Positions 41,261 to 49,534 of a stretch of 64,000 bases of DNA are shown piece after piece. The stretch is from an uncultured Oscillibacter sp. (GTDB taxonomy: Bacteria; Bacillota; Clostridia; Oscillospirales; Oscillospiraceae): contig CAJTZK010000002.1 of assembly GCA_910583785.1 (NCBI GenBank), positions 271,990-335,989 on the forward strand. The letters run 5' to 3'. The notes under the pieces are model-generated. The model worked only from the letters and a program-made list of their open reading frames with translations, was not told the origin of the DNA and did no database searches. The position numbers and the translations under genes are program-made. The first letter of the stretch is position 1. Each line of letters begins with the position of its first letter.

Positions 41261-42157
41261 ATGCATATTTCCGCCCATTTGGGCCTTCCTCCTGGACATT
41301 CACATTTTCCTTTTGTGGACGTAACAACCCGCAGCGACACCAGATTGTTCCTTGATCCCTGCTTGATCGAACGAGGCCAAGATGATTTTAGCCGGTATTC
41401 TACCGCACTTATTTCCGATTTTGAAGATAAACTGTATTGGGATATGCGGCACGGACGTTGGGACAGCACTACGGTCTTTGATGAAGCACATGAAATCAAT
41501 GATACCAAACTCGGCTATGGCACAGGCTATAACGGGAAAGGCAAAACGCCGCACGGTATGCGGGATAGCTTAAGAGGCCTATGCAAATTAGCAAACAGTA
41601 TTCCGACTATTTCCCGGATACAAGACATCTCCGTTTTCGTAGAGGCCTTTGCGGAAGATTGCATGAGCGACCTGCTGACGAATATCTTAAGGTTGAACCT
41701 TAGTCTATTCACTGCCGACCTCATGCACACTTACGGGAAAGAACCAGCTGGTATACACTTGATTAAATCCTGGGATTTACAAACCCACAGCTGGGTCGAA
41801 ACCGAGCAGCCATATTGGACTGTCTCTGGGCAAAAAATTTTGCTCGTCCCAAAGTGGTGGGTGCGAAAAAACTTCCTCTTCAAGGCCCATCAATACCTAT
41901 ATGGTGTTATTATTGAACGCATGAAGAGAGAACCAGGATATGAGAACCTTGCTAAAATAGATGTCTGGAAAAACATGGAGCGTGATTCCGAGCATTGGGA
42001 ATACGCCAAAGTTATCGAATACACGCAGGAGCATCCAGATGCCTTAAATGATTATCATGTCCGTATGCCGAATTACTACAATCGTTCTGCTGGTTGTATG
42101 GACGACAATGATCTTGACCGGGCTGTCTATGGGCGCTCGATTTCAGCAATTGCATAA
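41261..42157 (+). CDS. Unrecognised 298-aa island protein
   Basis: I do not recognise this family. Start ATG 41261 follows AAAGAGGTG; an in-frame ATG at 41192 lacks a site. The protein is soluble, with no signal or membrane segment. Notable stretches: FPFVDVTTRSDTRLFLDPCL near the start (an acidic DTRLFLDP turn), ISVFVEAFAEDCMSDLLTNI (about 122-141) and KILLVPKWWVRKNFLFKAHQ (about 205-224). Acidic residues followed by a hydrophobic strand with lysine could be a nuclease-like core, but this is only an impression. GC is intermediate. A 41-aa lysine-rich gene follows 21 nt downstream. Location next to type III R-M and Fic genes suggests defence or toxin function (inference). Confidence 0.7.
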   Translation: MHISAHLGLPPGHSHFPFVDVTTRSDTRLFLDPCLIERGQDDFSRYSTALISDFEDKLYWDMRHGRWDSTTVFDEAHEINDTKLGYGTGYNGKGKTPHGMRDSLRGLCKLANSIPTISRIQDISVFVEAFAEDCMSDLLTNILRLNLSLFTADLMHTYGKEPAGIHLIKSWDLQTHSWVETEQPYWTVSGQKILLVPKWWVRKNFLFKAHQYLYGVIIERMKREPGYENLAKIDVWKNMERDSEHWEYAKVIEYTQEHPDALNDYHVRMPNYYNRSAGCMDDNDLDRAVYGRSISAIA

Positions 42158-42178
42158 GCTGTAAAAGGAGGAATAACC

Positions 42179-42304
42179 ATGGCTGTTCATCACGGCGGCA
42201 AAGTTGGAAAAGCCGCCAAAACACTTGCAACAAAGGGTTCATCGAAAAGTGCAAAAAGCAAGGCCGGCAAAACGCTTGCTGATCACAAAGCCGAGAAGCA
42301 CTAA
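42179..42304 (+). CDS. 41-aa lysine/alanine-rich basic protein
   Basis: Short gene with a very strong ribosome site (AAAAGGAGG) 7 nt before the ATG. Composition is extreme: Lys, Ala, Gly, Ser and His (HHGGKVGKAAKTLATKGSSK, then SKAGKTLADHKAEKH). It is strongly basic, histone-tail-like and likely disordered, suited to bind nucleic acid or an acidic partner. It sits directly after the 298-aa gene and before a terminator, so the two probably form one unit. No function known. Confidence 0.7.
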   Translation: MAVHHGGKVGKAAKTLATKGSSKSAKSKAGKTLADHKAEKH

Positions 42305-42330
42305 TTTTGTATGATACCTCCATAGTTGTC

Positions 42331-42368
42331 AATTCGCCCACATACTTCAAGGTATGTGGGCGTTTTCG
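42331..42368 (+). terminator. Terminator of the 298-aa/41-aa unit
   Basis: CGCCCACATAC and GTATGTGGGCG form an 11-bp stem with a TTCAAG loop, followed by TTTTCG. Confidence 0.9.
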
Positions 42369-42387
42369 CCTGAATATTTCCTTTCTG

Positions 42388-42417
42388 TTGGACTTTCTCT
42401 CATGGCGATGCTATAAT
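42388..42417 (+). promoter_or_regulatory. Promoter of the type III R-M operon
   Basis: TTGGAC (42388-42393), 18-nt spacer, TATAAT (42412-42417) with TGC just before it (extended -10). Confidence 0.75.
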
Positions 42418-42454
42418 AAGTTAAAATCGCATTACTTCAGGAGGAATTTATACT

Positions 42455-42760
42455 ATGGACATCAAAGGCCTTATTACTGAGCTGCTAAAACAAAATCAAA
42501 TTATCACCCCTTTGGAGCAGGACATCCTTGACACTTGGGCCGAGCTTCTGAAGCACCCGCTTGATATGTCTTCCGCAAATGAAAAAATTGCGTCAAATAA
42601 CCTCAAGCACCCTGATATTTATGCCAAAGTATCCGTTCTGCCGTCAACAGTTCAAAAACCTGTGCAGGAAATCGCAGAAACTGACCTGAGATATATTTTA
42701 GACAGCCAGCTTACATTTTTGGTACAAAAAGAACAGGAGGCACACCGCAATGGCCAATAA
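42455..42760 (+). CDS. 101-aa protein leading the R-M operon, unknown
   Basis: Helical small protein (KGLITELLKQNQIITPLEQD, then ILDSQLTFLVQKEQEAHRNG). ATG follows AGGAGG. It overlaps mod by 11 nt and is cotranscribed with it, so it probably has a role in expression, assembly or control of the R-M enzyme. No HTH is evident and no family was recognised. Confidence 0.7.
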   Translation: MDIKGLITELLKQNQIITPLEQDILDTWAELLKHPLDMSSANEKIASNNLKHPDIYAKVSVLPSTVQKPVQEIAETDLRYILDSQLTFLVQKEQEAHRNGQ

Positions 42761-44336
42761 GCTGGAACTGACCTGGTACGGCAAGGATGAACCGATTCTG
42801 GTGGAACCCCGCCTGCTGATCGAGAACGCCGCACTGTCCAACACCGCCGCCGACCCGGACACTGAAAATATGCTGATCCACGGGGACAACCTCCTGGCGC
42901 TGAAGGCTCTGGAGAGCAAGTACACCGGGCAGGTGAAGTGCATCTACATCGACCCACCCTACAACACCGGCTCCGCATTTGAGCATTACGACGACAATCT
43001 GGAGCACAGCCAATGGCTCCAACTGATTCGGCCCCGCCTGGAGATTTTGTGGCGGCTTTTGGCTGATGAGGGCAGTCTCTGGATCAGCATTGACGATGAT
43101 GAACAGGCATATATGAAAGTGCTCTGCGATGAACTGTTTGGCAGGAATTCCTTTGTAGCCTCTATTATCTGGCAAAAGCGCACATCTCCAGATATGCGTG
43201 CAATTATTAGTGATGGTCATGATTATGTCCTTGTATATGCGAAAAATCGAGAACTTTTCAAAGCAGTTCGGAATAAGATACCTCTAACAGAAGATCAAGC
43301 AACTAATTATAAAAATCCAGACAACGATCCTCGCGGCCCTTGGGCTTCCTCTGATTTTACAGCTCAGGGTTGGCGACCTAACCAAATGTATACGATTATT
43401 ACCCCTTCAGGTAAAGTAGTTACACCTCCAGAAGGGCGATGTTGGCGACAGCTTGAAAGTGTATATAAGCAGTTACTCGAAGATAATCGATTTTGGTTCG
43501 GTGCCGATGGTGCTGGCGTTCCTCGAAAAAAAACGTTCCTATCCGAATCGGAAGGAATTACTCCATGGACATGGTGGCCAAATAAAGAGGTTGGCCATAA
43601 TCAAGAGGCAAAAAAAGAAATTATTGCATTATTTAGTGCCGCTCATGCGTTTGATACTCCAAAACCGGAGCGCCTAATTGAACGTATTATTCACATTGCC
43701 ACCAACCCCGGCGACCTGGTTCTCGACTCCTTCCTCGGCTCCGGCACCACCGCCGCCGTTGCCCACAAGATGGGCCGCCGGTACATCGGCATTGAAATGG
43801 GCAGTCATGCCTACACCCACTGCAAAGTGCGTCTTGACAAGGTGATCGCCGGGGAAGACCCGGGCGGGATCACCAAGTCCGCCAAGTGGGAGAAGGGCGG
43901 CGGATACCGTTTCTACGAGCTGGCTCCCACCCTCATCAACGAGGACGCTTTCGGAGAGGCGGTCATCAATCCGGACTACGACGCGGACATGCTGGCCGCC
44001 GGCGTGGCCCTCCACGAGGGCTTCACCTACCACCCGGACGGCAAGCTGTTCTGGAAGCAGTCCTCGGGCAGTGAAAAGTCCTATCTGTTCGTCACCACCC
44101 GCCATTTGAACAGCGATTATCTGGACTCCATCCAAAGCACTATGGAGGAGGACGAATATCTCACTATCGCCTGCTGCTCCTACGACAAAGGGTTGGACAG
44201 GGTCTATGACCATATCACCGTCAAAAAAATTCCCCAGATGCTCCTGGAACGCTGTGAGTTTGGCAAAACGGATTACAATCTGAATATCGTACATCCCCCG
44301 GTGTATGAGGACGAGGAGGAATACGATGCGGAGTGA
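42750..44336 (+). CDS. mod: Type III DNA methyltransferase, mosaic recognition domain
   Basis: 528 aa, beta-class N6-adenine methyltransferase order. Catalytic motif IV DPPYNT is at 68-73, and the AdoMet motif FLGSG is at 328-332. The recognition domain lies between them. The gene is mosaic: the flanks use GC-rich codons, while about 43150-43695 (residues 134-315) is plainly AT-rich with sharp borders. This shows that the recognition domain was swapped by recombination inside conserved ends, which would change the methylated sequence. It overlaps both the upstream 101-aa gene and res. It protects host DNA and directs Res. Confidence 0.92.
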   Translation: MANKLELTWYGKDEPILVEPRLLIENAALSNTAADPDTENMLIHGDNLLALKALESKYTGQVKCIYIDPPYNTGSAFEHYDDNLEHSQWLQLIRPRLEILWRLLADEGSLWISIDDDEQAYMKVLCDELFGRNSFVASIIWQKRTSPDMRAIISDGHDYVLVYAKNRELFKAVRNKIPLTEDQATNYKNPDNDPRGPWASSDFTAQGWRPNQMYTIITPSGKVVTPPEGRCWRQLESVYKQLLEDNRFWFGADGAGVPRKKTFLSESEGITPWTWWPNKEVGHNQEAKKEIIALFSAAHAFDTPKPERLIERIIHIATNPGDLVLDSFLGSGTTAAVAHKMGRRYIGIEMGSHAYTHCKVRLDKVIAGEDPGGITKSAKWEKGGGYRFYELAPTLINEDAFGEAVINPDYDADMLAAGVALHEGFTYHPDGKLFWKQSSGSEKSYLFVTTRHLNSDYLDSIQSTMEEDEYLTIACCSYDKGLDRVYDHITVKKIPQMLLERCEFGKTDYNLNIVHPPVYEDEEEYDAE

Positions 44337-46992
44337 TTTTCCCCTGTATACCACGGACTACATCAGCGGCGTCATGTCCCTGCGCAAGCCTCAGAAGGAA
44401 TCTCTCAAAATCCTGGAGGAAATCGTAAACAGTGTGCAGCTGCGCAAGGGTATGAATCTGAATGCGGCTCTGGGCGCTGTCCACGCTATGTATCCGATCT
44501 GTTCTGATTTCGAGCGGGAGTTTCTCTCCCTGACCTTCGCCCTGGCTACTGGCGTAGGCAAAACCCGGCTGATGGGGGCCTTTATCGCCTATCTGTATAC
44601 CCAGCACAACATCAGGAATTTTTTTGTTGTCGCCCCCAACACCACCATCTATGAGAAGCTGAAAAAAGATCTCAGCGACAACAACAGCCCCAAATATGTG
44701 TTCAAAGGGCTGGGCTGTTTCTCCGCCCTGCCCCAAATCATCACAGACGACGATTACAGAGAAAAACCCATCTCCCTGTTTGAATCGGATATCCATATTT
44801 TTGTCTATAACATCGACAAATTTAACAAGGAAGGGGCCAACATGAGGCGGGTGAACGAGTTCATTGGCAGCTCGTTCTATCAGTATCTTTCCAGCCTGCC
44901 GGACCTGGTGCTCATTATGGACGAGTCCCACCACTATCGGGCGGAAAAGGGTGCCCAGGCCTTGAACGAGCTCCACCCGCTGCTGGGTCTGGAGCTGACC
45001 GCCACCCCTCTTGTGACTAAGGGGGCCAAACAGGTCCCCTTCAAAAATGTGGTGTATGAGTATCCCCTGTCCAAGGCCATTGAGGACGGTTACACCCGCA
45101 CCCCCTTCGCCGTGACCCGCTCCGACATAGACTTTTATAATTTCGGCGACGAGGCGCTGGACAAGCTGATGCTGACCGACGGCATCACCTGTCACGAAAA
45201 CGCAAAGCGGAAGCTGGAGCTGTACGCCGCCAACAGCAGCACTCCAGACAAGCCCGTTCGAACAGTAAAGCCTTTTATGCTGGTGGTCTGCAAGGACACT
45301 GCCCACGCCGCCTGGGTGGAGGACTACATCCGCTCCGACGAGTTCCGGGATGGAGCCTACCGCAATAAGACCATCGTTGTCCACTCCAAGCAGAAGGGCG
45401 CGGAGAGCGAGGCCAACACCCGCCTGCTGCTGGATGTGGAAGGCCCGGAGAACCCGGTGGAAATCGTCATCCACGTCAATATGCTGAAAGAGGGCTGGGA
45501 CGTCAACAACCTCTACACCATCGTCCCTCTGCGCACCGCGGCCTCCAAAATCCTGCGGGAGCAGATGGTGGGCCGGGGCCTGCGCCTGCCCTACGGGGAG
45601 CGCACCGGCGACCGGGACGTAGACGCCGTCATGCTTACCGCCCACGACAAGTTCGCCGACATTCTGGCCGAGGCTCAAAAAGGCGACTCCATTTTCAAGG
45701 CAGGCAACATCATCAAGGCCGAGGAATTCGTCCCGGAGCAGGTCACGCACACCCAGCTTGCCCTTGACCTGGAGCCGAACAAGGCCCTGGAAACTGCCTA
45801 TCAGCAAACCGGAATGCAAAAGTCCGATGCCGCTGACGCCCTGCTGGAAACCACAGTAGAGCTCATCCAGCAAGCTGTCTCCGCACAAATCCAAACCTCC
45901 CCGGAACACACGGTAACGCCCACCCAGGCACAGAAAATTGTGGCAGAGGTGAAGGAGAAAGTCTCTGGGGACAAGGATCTGGGAGATGTTTTCCGGGAGA
46001 ACGAAATGCCCCTCACCGCCTGGATGCTGTACCAGACCGAGGAGACCCACCGCGCCGCACAGTCCGGATTTATTCCCATTCCCCGTATCAAGATCACGGA
46101 TGCCGGCGTGGAGGAATATGTCTTCACCGATTTCGATTTGGAGCTGACTGATTTTACCCATGTGCCGATCAAGAACGAACTGCTCATTCAGAACCTGGAA
46201 GATATGCAGGACAGGCAGAGGATCAAGGGCGACGCCATTGATTTTGAGGGGTACAATCCCAAGAAGGTAATTCTGGAACAGCTCCGCAATAAACCGGAAA
46301 TCGACTACATGAAATGCTCTGCTCTGCTGTTCAAGCTGATTACACAGCTCTGTGACCACTATGAAGCAGAGTACGGCACAAACGGAATGCAGAACATCGT
46401 TATGATGTACAAGCGAGATATCGGGAACAAGATTTATCAGCAGATGATGCGTCATTTCTACTGTGAGAATGGATTCCTCCAAGAGGAGGTCGTGGGTACC
46501 AGGAACTACAACATGCAGCAGAGCTACCAGTTCAAAGAAAGGGTCGGTCTGTATGAGGAGTTCACAGAGGACATCCGGTCGGTGCTTTTCACCGGAATCA
46601 CGAAGGGCGTTTTCACCACCGCAAAATTCGACAGCAAAGAAGGCGAACTGACTCTTGCTTGGGTGCTGGAATCAGACGACGACGTCCTGAATTGGCTCCG
46701 TCCTCACCCCAAGGAGTTCAACATCACCTACAACCGCGGCCACATCTATGAGCCGGATTTTGTTGTGGAAACAGAGCAGATCATCTACCTGGTCGAGGTT
46801 AAGGGCGAGGATAAACTGAACGATCCTGATGTAATCGCCAAGAAAAAGCGCGGTATACAGTACTGCGAGGCGGCTTCCCGCTGGGGCAAAGCCAACGGCT
46901 ATAAAGAGTGGCGCTACCTGTTTATCCCATCCAAACAGGTCCTGCCAAGCTCCTCCTTCATGCAGCTGGCTCAGCGATTTCAGGAACTGTGA
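44326..46992 (+). CDS. res: Type III restriction endonuclease subunit
   Basis: 888 aa. ATG 44326 overlaps mod by 11 nt with GAGGAGG upstream. SF2 helicase: Walker A ATGVGKT (K79), motif II D199-E-S-H, and motif VI-like QMVGRGLRLP. The C-terminal nuclease of the PD-(D/E)xK type is intact: D811 in EPDFVV and E824-V-K826 in YLVEVKGE. It forms a complex with Mod, tracks along or slides on DNA by ATP hydrolysis and cuts unmodified invading DNA. No lesion was seen. Confidence 0.94.
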   Translation: MRSDFPLYTTDYISGVMSLRKPQKESLKILEEIVNSVQLRKGMNLNAALGAVHAMYPICSDFEREFLSLTFALATGVGKTRLMGAFIAYLYTQHNIRNFFVVAPNTTIYEKLKKDLSDNNSPKYVFKGLGCFSALPQIITDDDYREKPISLFESDIHIFVYNIDKFNKEGANMRRVNEFIGSSFYQYLSSLPDLVLIMDESHHYRAEKGAQALNELHPLLGLELTATPLVTKGAKQVPFKNVVYEYPLSKAIEDGYTRTPFAVTRSDIDFYNFGDEALDKLMLTDGITCHENAKRKLELYAANSSTPDKPVRTVKPFMLVVCKDTAHAAWVEDYIRSDEFRDGAYRNKTIVVHSKQKGAESEANTRLLLDVEGPENPVEIVIHVNMLKEGWDVNNLYTIVPLRTAASKILREQMVGRGLRLPYGERTGDRDVDAVMLTAHDKFADILAEAQKGDSIFKAGNIIKAEEFVPEQVTHTQLALDLEPNKALETAYQQTGMQKSDAADALLETTVELIQQAVSAQIQTSPEHTVTPTQAQKIVAEVKEKVSGDKDLGDVFRENEMPLTAWMLYQTEETHRAAQSGFIPIPRIKITDAGVEEYVFTDFDLELTDFTHVPIKNELLIQNLEDMQDRQRIKGDAIDFEGYNPKKVILEQLRNKPEIDYMKCSALLFKLITQLCDHYEAEYGTNGMQNIVMMYKRDIGNKIYQQMMRHFYCENGFLQEEVVGTRNYNMQQSYQFKERVGLYEEFTEDIRSVLFTGITKGVFTTAKFDSKEGELTLAWVLESDDDVLNWLRPHPKEFNITYNRGHIYEPDFVVETEQIIYLVEVKGEDKLNDPDVIAKKKRGIQYCEAASRWGKANGYKEWRYLFIPSKQVLPSSSFMQLAQRFQEL

Positions 46993-47090
46993 TTTTTTTA
47001 GTGTCCTGCTCTTTCTTGGCACGCTCAAATTCTGCTTCGCCTAAACAAAGAAATACAGCCAGTCATCAACCCAAAAAGTTTCCGATACGA

Positions 47091-47126
47091 TCACTCGCCA
47101 GACTCGGCTCTGGCGGGTGATTTTTC
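47091..47126 (+). terminator. Terminator of the R-M operon
   Basis: TCACTCGCCAGA and CTCTGGCGGGTGA form a long stem with a short loop, followed by TTTTTCT. Confidence 0.85.
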
Positions 47127-47173
47127 TACTGCAAAATTTTTCAGAAAGCAAAAAATAAAACGTCGCTTTTGAA

Positions 47174-47291
47174 CTCTGGAGGCTGTAGTAGAGGGATGAG
47201 GGGGCCTGCGCTTTGAACTGGTAAACATTTTGTAAACTCGTCTATAAGAAAGTTCGGTTTCAGCCACTGGAGGTTGTGGTAGAAGGATGAG
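47174..47291 (+). repeat. Two imperfect 27-bp direct repeats before the HTH gene
   Basis: 47174-47200 and 47265-47291 share 23 of 27 bases (pattern CTGGAGGYTGTRGTAGARGG ATGAG). Also GTAAAC is repeated 11 nt apart between them, and CGCTTTGAACT appears twice (about 47164 and 47210). Iteron-like or operator-like sites for the next HTH proteins. Confidence 0.6.
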
Positions 47292-47352
47292 AGAGTCAGC
47301 GCATAAGGGCAGAGGAAAAACTGACTCAACAGAAAGGGTGGGCAAGTACAAC

Positions 47353-47565
47353 ATGAAAGAATCCAACTACAAGACCTACGACGAACTGCCGCTGTTCCTG
47401 AATGCAGCAACGGTGGCAAAGGTGCTGGGCGTCTCACCGTCCAGCGGGTATGAGCTGATGCACGAACCGTATTTTCCGGTTCTGAAAGTTGGCAGCAGGC
47501 TCGTAGTGCCCAAAGAGAAATTTGTGGAGTGGGTGTCGCAACACACTCAGGGAGGTGCGGAGTGA
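47353..47565 (+). CDS. Excisionase-like HTH protein
   Basis: 70 aa. YDELPLFLNAATVAKVLGVSP and GYELMHEPYFPVLKVGSRLVVPKEKFVEWV is the HTH_17/MerR-like excisionase fold. Start ATG 47353 gives the normal family start. A further 22 codons are open upstream (ATG 47287 after AGAAGG), so a longer form is possible. Likely directs integrase in excision or regulates the island. It overlaps the next gene by 4 nt. Confidence 0.85.
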   Translation: MKESNYKTYDELPLFLNAATVAKVLGVSPSSGYELMHEPYFPVLKVGSRLVVPKEKFVEWVSQHTQGGAE

Positions 47566-47996
47566 AATACACACCATGGCCCAAACGCGATCCGGTCAAG
47601 AACTACTTCCAGCTGCCCAACGAGATATTCCTGCTGGGCCTGTCGCCTGGTGCGCTGGCGGTCTACTCGTATCTGCTCTGCTGTGAGGATCGAAACACCT
47701 ACCAGTGCTGGCCCAGCTACAAGACCATTGGCAGAGCAGTGAAGATGAGCGCCAACACCGTCCGCAAGTATGTGTGTGAGCTGGAGGAGCGGCAGCTCAT
47801 CAGTACAGAGAGCACGACAGTCACTACCAGGGACGGTATGAAGCGCAACGGCAATCTGCTCTACACCATCCGCCCGATCCAGTTGGCACTCGACCAGTTC
47901 TACGAACAGCAGCTGGCGCAGATGGACGCGGCGGCTGAACGTCATCGAGCCGCAACGGCACTCGCACTCCGCAGTGAAAAGTGCAACTCAGCGTGA
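47562..47996 (+). CDS. Replication-initiator-like HTH protein
   Basis: 144 aa, GTG start overlapping the excisionase stop. YFQLPNEIFLLGLSPGALAV (helical start), then YKTIGRAVKMSANTVRKYVCELEERQLI (winged HTH, about 55-82), as in helix-turn-helix domain proteins of mobile elements and phage replisome organisers. The charged C-terminus (QLAQMDAAAERHRAATAL) is helical. It probably belongs to the element's replication/transfer control, although no origin is proven. Confidence 0.75.
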   Translation: MKYTPWPKRDPVKNYFQLPNEIFLLGLSPGALAVYSYLLCCEDRNTYQCWPSYKTIGRAVKMSANTVRKYVCELEERQLISTESTTVTTRDGMKRNGNLLYTIRPIQLALDQFYEQQLAQMDAAAERHRAATALALRSEKCNSA

Positions 47997-48580
47997 CAGC
48001 CTGTGCGCCGCTGTGTGGCCTCGCTGATGCTCGGAGGGTAAACAAGCCGCAGTCCATCGCAAACGCCGCCGTGTCAAAAGCGTGTGGCCGGTGTGTGCCA
48101 TCCGGCGAAATCAGCACAACCGAAAGTGGCAGGTGAACCGGGGGGTCGAAAAAAGTGCAGGATAAAGGCCGGGGGTCGCTTATGCGCCCCTCGGCCAGCC
48201 ACACCGCCCCGCAGAGCGGGTCGGGGCTTTTCAATAGGTGGTCGGAATTTCAACTTTTTGCTGTGGCAGGTGGTCAGTATCAGCAAATCCAGAGAGAAAA
48301 CCGCCATGTTCCGCCTTTTCACAAGGTGGCTGTCACAGGTGGTTTTCCGGAATTTCACGGGAGTCAGTGCGGGGGTCATTTTTTACCCCCTGGGGGCAAG
48401 TCGGGGGTCAGTTTTTCCTCTGTCCTTACAGCCGCCGCAAAATCGGCGGATTTCGGCGGGGATATGTGCAAAAATCTGCGAAGATAAAAGTAGAGACCCC
48501 AGAGAGCAAAAATGCTGAGCAGCAAGTCGCCGCCCAGCATAACGTCAAAGCCAAGATCGTCAGTTCATCCGCATTCCCAT
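47997..48580. other. 584-nt non-coding region with repeated GGGGGTC motifs
   Basis: No supported gene. GGGGGTC occurs at about 48141, 48171, 48371 and 48403, and a hairpin ACCCCC/GGGGG-type pair lies near 48385. Short overlapping frames exist on both strands, but none has a family pattern or a good ribosome site. Its place right after a replication-type HTH gene makes an origin or oriT-like region possible. Confidence 0.4.
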
Positions 48581-49171
48581 CTACGGCCGCTCAATCGTCT
48601 GCTCAAAAAAGTCAACCAACTGATCCATAACACCCTGCGCCGCATAGATCGTGGCAATCATGAACGCATCTGGATCCACAGGGCTCAGGTCAAAATCGCA
48701 CCCAAGGCTGCGAATCCACTGTGTAAAAAAGACCCGCTGTGCTCTGCCGTTGCCTTCCCGGAATGGATGTAGCATATTGACCGTGTGGTAAAAGTCCGCT
48801 ACCTCCTCTGCCAGTTCGCGATGAGACATGCCCTCGCCACTGAACTCAGCCAAGCGTTTGAAGCACGCAACCGCACACGATTCGATTTCCGCAGCGGGAA
48901 CAAAAGCCGTCCCTTTCTTGGAGAGGTTGATGGTGCGTATTTGTCCAGCCCAGTCATAGAGATCACAGAACAAGAATTGATGGATGCGTTTGTAGTGCTC
49001 AAAGTCAAAAACGCCGGGAATCGGCTGCTGGTCCAGCAGGCTGGCTTTTCCTAAAACAACAGCCGCCTCTGTCTCTGCCAGCGCCAACTCGTCCTGGATG
49101 CCCAGCTTGTTGACCAGACATGTTGTCCCCGGATAGCAGCCGTCTGTTGTGGAGTCAATACTGTATGACAT
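48581..49171 (-). CDS. Class I Fic toxin
   Basis: 196 aa. Fic/Doc motif HPFREGNGRAQR with H135, and the preceding conserved GQIRTINLSKKGTAFVPAAE region typical of FicT/VbhT-type AMP transferases (targets in known cases are DNA gyrase and topo IV). It has no internal inhibitory S/T-x3-E motif of its own; the motif sits in the upstream antitoxin. ATG 49171 is one nt after the antitoxin stop. Encoded against the direction of the neighbouring genes. Confidence 0.92.
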   Translation of the reverse strand: MSYSIDSTTDGCYPGTTCLVNKLGIQDELALAETEAAVVLGKASLLDQQPIPGVFDFEHYKRIHQFLFCDLYDWAGQIRTINLSKKGTAFVPAAEIESCAVACFKRLAEFSGEGMSHRELAEEVADFYHTVNMLHPFREGNGRAQRVFFTQWIRSLGCDFDLSPVDPDAFMIATIYAAQGVMDQLVDFFEQTIERP

Positions 49172-49172
49172 A

Positions 49173-49340
49173 TCAGCGCTCTCCTCTTTCGGGAATGATA
49201 TGGGCCAAGTACTGCTCCAGCGTAATTTCGCCGGCGAGCAATTTCCGGCACAGCTCCTTGCAGACTTCCGTAACAGAAAGCCCCTCCATCCGCAGAGAAA
49301 TCTCCGCAGCCTCAATAGAACGCTCAATGGAATGCGGCAT
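49173..49340 (-). CDS. Fic antitoxin, VbhA-like (55 aa)
   Basis: 55 aa, directly upstream of the class I Fic toxin with a TGA-T-ATG junction. It carries S15-L-R-M-E-G20, the S/T-x3-E-G/N inhibitory motif that inserts into the Fic active site in class I systems, in an EAAEISLRMEGLSVTEVCKE context, and ends ...LAHIIPERGER. Size and order match known FicA/VbhA antitoxins. The gene is short and easily missed. Confidence 0.88.
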   Translation of the reverse strand: MPHSIERSIEAAEISLRMEGLSVTEVCKELCRKLLAGEITLEQYLAHIIPERGER

Positions 49341-49534
49341 CAATCACACCTCCACCTATTCAGGAGTTATCATGTGCATTGTAGCACAAAGGATAAGCGG
49401 TTGTAAACTGAAAATCGCTCCTGTACCTATCAAATTCTGCGCCGCAAAACAAAGAATAAAAATCCTCGAAAAAAATCAGTAGCTATTCCCGCCAAGGTGT
49501 GGTATGGTGTGTGGCTACAAGGAGGTGACAACTC

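Noticed and set aside
44221..46482. 753-codon open frame on the minus strand
   Set aside because: Antisense shadow of the res gene, which has full helicase and nuclease motifs.
48084..48518. 144-codon and 110-codon overlapping frames after the HTH gene
   Set aside because: Competing frames, Arg/Pro/Gly-rich from GC bias, no supported start; kept as non-coding with repeats.
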